Both the position numbers and the translations under genes were made by a program. A stretch of DNA of 64,000 bases from Dentipellis sp. KUC8613 (taxonomy: Eukaryota > Basidiomycota > Agaricomycetes > Russulales > Hericiaceae): assembly GCA_002286715.1 (NCBI GenBank), contig NSJX01000001.1, forward strand, positions 2,865,354-2,929,353, given 5' to 3'. Below the pieces are notes generated by a model, which was not told the origin of the DNA, did no database searches, and saw only the letters and a list, made by a program, of their open reading frames with translations. Position 1 is the first letter of the stretch. Each line of letters opens with the position of its first letter. This document shows, piece after piece, positions 59,701 to 64,000 of the stretch.

Positions 59701-62511
59701 GGATCAGTCGTATGAAGACGATTCACTGGGGGGTCTGCCGGTCAGCGGTGCATTACGCTACGCCTGTCAGTACTTCGCACACCACATCAGCGACGCCTCG
59801 GACCACCACAATAATCTGCTTGTGTTGGAAATCACATCGTTCAGCTCCACAAAATTGCTGCGTTGGATCAAGACAGCAAGTAATCTCCGGCTTGAATGGA
59901 TGGAGAGCCTCGATATTCTCCTTGCGTTGTATGATCTTCCTCAGAAATTCAAGTCGCTTGGAACGGCTACAGCCGAAGAACGACAGTATTCAATTGCCCT
60001 CATGATGGATGAGAGTCTGGACCGGCTTTCTGGTATGGAATTGACTGTCGATAAGGGAGAAAGCCGATTGCGAGGACGTTATAGCAGTGAGTGACTACCC
60101 TTGTTGTCGTGCATTGAGTATCTGAGCTCTGAACATCTCCAGTGATTGCCTCAGATGTCGCTCTCGATGCTTCGGCTCCAGATAGACTTCGTCCTTGGTT
60201 TAGGGCGAGAGAGGTAGCTCAGAGCTCGAGCGGGAATTATACATATGTGCACAGGGTGCGGGCCGTCGACCACTTACCTAGAGCCATCCTGATGTCCGTT
60301 TCAGATCATCGAGCATACGGTGGCGTCAGTAATGCACGATACCGACTTGTCCGATGCGGCTTTTCTTCTGCTGGGTATCTGGGACGCCCTGGAGAACCTT
60401 TTCGTGAGTAACGATGAGCTTGACTAGATTATAGCAAATTGACGGGGCAAATATGTCAGGACCCTCGCCAGCGATACTTGGAGCTGACAAGACATTGTAC
60501 ACAAATCTTGCAGAAGGTGTCGAAATTGTATCTTCGGGGCTCCACCGTCAACAAGTTCTTGTATGAAGCCGCCAATAATCTGCTTCGGTGAGTGCGCTTA
60601 CTAGGTACCTAGCCATTCTCTAAGCTTACGTCCCGTAGATGTCTTGAAGAAATTCATGCAGTATATATTCGGGAAGGAAAGATGACCCACGCGCAACAGG
60701 CGAACCGACAGCCCGAAATGAAAGGAAAAATAGCCAGTTATGCGAAGAAGTTATCGAATATCTCGCGATCCTTCCAGGTTCGTGTCGTCATGAATGGTGT
60801 TCTTCAAATCCGTTGACTCATGATATGTGGCAATCCGTTTGTCCTGAAGACTCATATGAGGCTTCAAAGCACGCGCGAAGCGCTACTCAATTTACAGGAT
60901 CTAGATGATTATGAGGCCTATATGCAGATTCACGAGCTGGCAAAGCGAGTCCTCACGAGCCAAGAAGATGACAATGTCGAGTTTGGGATCGACACAAACT
61001 TCCGCCACAACCTCACCTCGCTCCTTCGCCGCATTACAGAAGGAGCCGTATCCGGCGGAGCTAATTCTGGTCTGCAAGTTATCACTAGATACGATCTCGA
61101 TATAGGCAAGGTGCTTTCGAGAAGTGCCGACAACACTGTATACAGGGCCGTATGGCGCGATCTGGATGAACCGGTCGCTTTGAAGGTGTTTTCGGACACT
61201 GCTGTCTCCCGCAGACACTTCGGGACTATTGTCAAAACGTGGTGGAGGCTCTCCGATCCCAATGTGATACAGCTCTTAGGTGTCTCTGCCGCGACAGATC
61301 TGGATGTGCTGTATACTGTCGTTCCGTACTGTAAACTGGGGAATCTTGTCCAGTACTTGAAGAGTATGCCCGAACATGTGGAGACAGATCTACTTTGGAT
61401 GACGCACGATGTCATCTCGGGACTTGAATATCTGCACGAGAAGGGCATCGTGCACGGGAACCTCCAGGTACGTGTGCTCCGCTGCTACACGCCGACGGGA
61501 GAATTGACGTTATCTAGAGTGAGAATGTATTGGTCACGGACGACTACACCTGCCTTCTCTCGGGATTTGGTGATGGTCTTGCATTCGTGTCTTCGGCATC
61601 TAGTCAAAACAGGGCGCCGTACATCTTACGAGGTAATAATTTCGAGGAGCACTCATCAAGCGACCCGCTGACGTATTTCACAGATAAAATGCTCGGATGG
61701 TATGCTCCGGAGGTTTTAGAAGGAGACCATCCATTCAGACGAGAGGCGGATGTATACGCGTTCGCTATGGTTTGTGTGGAAATAGTCAAAGGCGGGATCC
61801 CGCCTTGGCCGCCGTTCTCCAGAGACATGATGCACGCCACAGTATGCGGTACGTAGTCAAGCTTTTCTTGTTTACTGACATAGTTACGCCGCAGAAATTC
61901 TACGGCATAACTATGAATAGATTGATTCATGCCTATGCTGATTGGTACTTCTAGTGAAGCGAAGACGTCCACGACTACCACCCTCTACCTTCCTGGAGGA
62001 CAAATTAAAGGGTGTAATTAGGGCATGCTGGGCGTACGATTGCAAGGCCCGCCCAAATGCGAGCAATGCTAGAAGTCTCTTGCGGGATGTCCTGGATGAA
62101 TTAGAACATGCAGATGCGGAACAAGAACAGCCTGATTTCGAAGAGGCAGTGTATCAGGGTGAGGCCGATGAGCATGAGGAGTACACGGGCGAGGAATATG
62201 TGGGCGAGGAATATGTGGGCGAGGAATACGCCAGTGAGGAATACGCGGGCGAGGAATACACGGGCGAGGAATACACGGGCGAGGGATCTGAAGACGACGA
62301 AGGTGAAGGAGAGGAATACACAGGAGAGGATGACGATGCGCCAGGAGAGGAAAGCGGAGACGAGGACGAGGACGAGGATGAGGACAGCTCAAACGAGACA
62401 GATCACGGAACGGTATTGAACGACGGTGCCGCAGAGGATAGCCGGACTATTACAACTTATGACGGATCTACTAGTAGTGCTCACTCTACGTATTATCAGT
62501 GGAATGAATGA
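56703..62511 (+). CDS. NLR-pseudokinase paralogue D: C2-NACHT-helical bundle-pseudokinase with EEYxG tail
   Basis: Complete gene. The 14-nt first exon (56703-56716) and a 17-nt second exon give MKEDRLIDLK, then 'IIRGRDIRSSWRWKSSMRSF', 'GQNPEWNEVFVI' and 'VRLQVFRSTNSSEMVLLGET' of the C2-like domain. Next: spacer, helical module ('VYPYAKIACVVLSSGYK', 'ERDSRVRDLW', 'FVVKYARHGFAG') and NACHT ('GAVGTGKSS', 'IVIVVDALDEI', 'VLITSRD', 'LIHTSLFEFLSDEERC'). The linker is short here. 'RLRPWFRAREVAQSSSGNYT' opens the helical bundle (about 60200-60900). The kinase fold keeps 'VALKVF' but has 'GIVHGN' and 'CLLSGFG', so HRD and DFG Asp are lost; 'GWYAPEVL' and 'DVYAFAMV' remain. After the C-lobe the protein continues for about 120 residues with seven five-residue EEYxG repeats and a Glu/Asp-rich tail not found in A-C. 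Stop at 62509-62511. Confidence 0.87.
62176..62280 (+). repeat. Seven-unit 15-bp coding minisatellite (EEYxG) in paralogue D
   Basis: Units of 15 bases starting GAGGA(A/G)TA encode EEYTG, EEYVG, EEYVG, EEYAS, EEYAG, EEYTG and EEYTG in a row, followed by an imperfect EEYTG after a short gap. The repeated Tyr in an acidic setting could be a phosphorylation or binding array; that is a guess. Confidence 0.95.
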
Positions 62512-62742
62512 ATGTCGAGTACGACGTGCCTGACAATCGTGAACTGCCTTCAGCTCTGCATGCAAGGTGATCATGGTGACAATGAACCGGTGGATTATCA
62601 CAACCATGAATTTCGGAGAATGAAGAGTACTGGGGGTTAACTGCATGCTCAAGCTGCAGAGATGCGCACGCTAGTCATCGGCTATAGAAACAGGAGAAGC
62701 GAGAGAATCCTGGTATCACGAACATTCCAACGCCGTTCGTTT
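62512..62742. other. Short convergent spacer
   Basis: Shared 3' flank of paralogue D and the minus-strand kinase fragment; nothing else seen. Confidence 0.4.
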
Positions 62743-63240
62743 TCATTCACTTTCTCTCTGCTGCTGAACATGCGCAACATCATCAGCGATTTGATGGAAG
62801 GGCGGCCGATGCGAGGGGTCTTGATGCCAACATGCATCTAGAATGTTTCGCAACCGTCCTTCTCCAATGTCCCTGTCCGAAGGCAGCGGTGGTCTTTGGT
62901 GTCCGACTTGGTTCAGAGCAAGAAATCAGCAGTTCCTTGGGATGAAGATGAATTATACTAACCTAGGACCGAATGGAGAACAGCATCGTCATCTAGAAGT
63001 GGCCAAGGTAGTCCGCCTTGTGAAAGAATCTCGACGCAGACAATGGCATATGCATAAACATCAGTCTCCTTGGTCATGAGACTTCGATTCTGCATTCGCT
63101 CTGGGGCTTGCCACCGCAGAGTTCTGCCTGAGTTGTAATCAGTATCAACAGCATGGACAGCAGTCAACTAATACTGTGTCACGTACGGGCAGCCGGTATT
63201 TGAGAAATTTTTGAAGCTTCGGATTTTATCTTACTTTCCC
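62743..63240 (-). pseudogene. Kinase C-lobe fragment truncated by a retrotransposon LTR
   Basis: Minus-strand exons encode 'RTLRWQAPERMQNRSLMTKE', 'DVYAYAIVCVEILSQGGLPW', then after an intron (about 62908-62963) 'RPPLPSDRDIGEGRLRNILD' and 'ACWHQDPSHRPPFHQIADDV' with a stop at 62743-62745. These are the activation-segment end, APE helix and C-lobe of a TKL-type kinase. The catalytic loop and N-lobe are missing: the frame ends within 100 bases of the LTR edge at 63248. The gene could be interrupted by the insertion with its 5' half beyond the window, or be a dead fragment. Whether it was an active or pseudokinase cannot be seen. Confidence 0.7.
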
Positions 63241-63247
63241 CGAAATC

Positions 63248-63783
63248 TGTAATGACGAAACTGTCAAGACTGATGCTGAGACGACTAGAGAACCACCCAA
63301 GTCACCGACCGGACCGGGTATGAGAGTGAGTGAGGCGGACGAGAGTGCCGACAAGGTCAAGAACGCAGTGCAGCTGGTATTGCCAGGTACTGTCAAGGGT
63401 GCTGGAATGGGAACACGAGTTGCCACCCAAGTCACCACAACAACAACCAAGAGAGACTGAGGGGAGAGTGACAGACGAGTGCAGCGCAGAGGCAGGTGTA
63501 TTCCAGCTACCTATGGGGTACAGACGAAGAGGACAGTCTAGGGAATCAGCTACTGGGGCATGGACTATATGTGACAGGAGAAACTAGTGGGTCGCGAGAG
63601 TAAAGTAGTCCGAACAGGGAAACAATGGGATGATGCGATGATGGTGCGATCTGGTGGGAAAAAGGAATGGGAATCACATGGGAAGGTATGCTGTGCACTG
63701 GGGACCTGGCTCTTGCACTGCAGTAGGACTCCGGGCCTTGATGGCCTGGACCAAGTCCAGCAAAAATGGAACGACCCGTAACA
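63248..63783 (-). repeat. 3' LTR of a Ty3/gypsy retrotransposon
   Basis: On the minus strand it begins TGTTACGGGTCG (63783) and ends CGTCATTACA (63248), so it has TG...CA ends and is 536 bp long. A polypurine tract lies directly before it. The partner LTR is outside the window, so identity and age cannot be judged. Confidence 0.8.
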
Positions 63784-64000
63784 TCACCCCCTCTTTATGG
63801 TGCGCTTGCACCTGGAGCGCATGGTCAGCATAGACAGCGTCAAGGTAGAAGAGACCACGTAAGTTTGGAGGGCGTGCTGCCTTTGGATGAGCCTTGTAGA
63901 AGTCGGTGATGGCACCTTTGGCATTGCTGAGACTTGTGCGCGGAAGCCACTGGTTCTCTGTGTCCGAATATCCTACCCATTTGACAAGGTACTCAATGCC
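63674..64000 (-). CDS. Ty3/gypsy polyprotein C-terminus with integrase chromodomain (partial)
   Basis: From the window edge the frame reads 'EYLVKWVGYSDTENQWLPRT' followed by 'DFYKAHP', the aromatic-cage chromodomain carried at the end of the integrase in chromoviruses, then an 'RGL'/'GGV'-like end block. The frame runs about 110 bases into the LTR and stops at 63674-63676, a common arrangement. Protease, reverse transcriptase and integrase core lie outside the window. Confidence 0.85.
   Translation of the reverse strand, partial: GIEYLVKWVGYSDTENQWLPRTSLSNAKGAITDFYKAHPKAARPPNLRGLFYLDAVYADHALQVQAHHKEGVMLRVVPFLLDLVQAIKARSPTAVQEPGPQCTAYLPM
63784..63797 (-). other. Polypurine tract of the gypsy element
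   Basis: TAAAGAGGGGGTGA on the minus strand directly abuts the LTR start TGTTAC. It is the expected primer site for plus-strand DNA synthesis. Confidence 0.7.

Larger units (their letters stand above)
63248..64000 (-). mobile_element. Ty3/gypsy chromovirus retrotransposon, 3' end only
   Basis: LTR, polypurine tract and chromodomain lie in the correct order on the minus strand. The element continues past the right edge of the window. Its insertion sits immediately upstream of the truncated kinase fragment at 62743-63240. Confidence 0.85.

Noticed and set aside
62176..62280. Tandem repeat as a CRISPR-like array
   Set aside because: The 15-bp units are contiguous, in frame and coding, without spacers.

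Overview
The window looks like a gene-dense basidiomycete chromosome segment, most likely from an Agaricomycete. Support: many short introns (about 50-70 bp, GT...AG) in nearly every gene, a DUF6533-type seven-helix protein, Agaricomycete-style NACHT proteins, a mitochondrial lipoamide dehydrogenase and MIC26/27 gene, and a Ty3/gypsy element with an integrase chromodomain. Gene models were assembled by eye from reading frames and splice signals, using paralogues in the window to check each other. Exon edges are therefore good where paralogues agree and approximate elsewhere.

The dominant feature is a family of four very large, same-strand paralogues: A (2-4040, 5' end outside the window), B (4716-11435), C (44754-50756) and D (56703-62511). 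Reading order in the protein: a C2-like domain begun by two micro-exons, a helical NACHT-associated module, a NACHT NTPase with intact Walker A and B, a variable acidic linker, a helical bundle resembling the N-terminal domain of MLKL, and a protein-kinase fold that has lost the HRD and DFG catalytic residues. This is an NLR-type sensor joined in one polypeptide to an MLKL-like four-helix plus pseudokinase module. It is the best candidate for an undescribed system here. Around copies C and D lie an inverted, stop-containing duplicate of the 3' end of copy C (53990-54480) and a minus-strand kinase C-lobe (62743-63240) cut off by a gypsy LTR (63248-63783).

Between copies B and C (12-44 kb) the content is mostly metabolic and housekeeping. 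In order: a METTL24-like membrane methyltransferase (-), MIC26/27 (-), a small secreted protein (-), a 2.5-kb block with two inverted-repeat DNA transposons (18269-19544 and 19713-20767), a Cupin_5 gene (+), an AGC-type kinase (-), a DUF6533 membrane protein (+), then five consecutive medium-chain reductase paralogues (28560-40077, all -) with a second Cupin_5 gene inside the array, an SDR (-) and dihydrolipoamide dehydrogenase (-). Between copies C and D are a questin-oxidase-like gene (-) and a nitrilase (+).

The reductases, SDR, questin-oxidase-like gene and nitrilase suggest redox and xenobiotic or secondary metabolism, but no backbone synthase is present, so a biosynthetic cluster is not claimed. 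No tRNA, rRNA or CRISPR was found.
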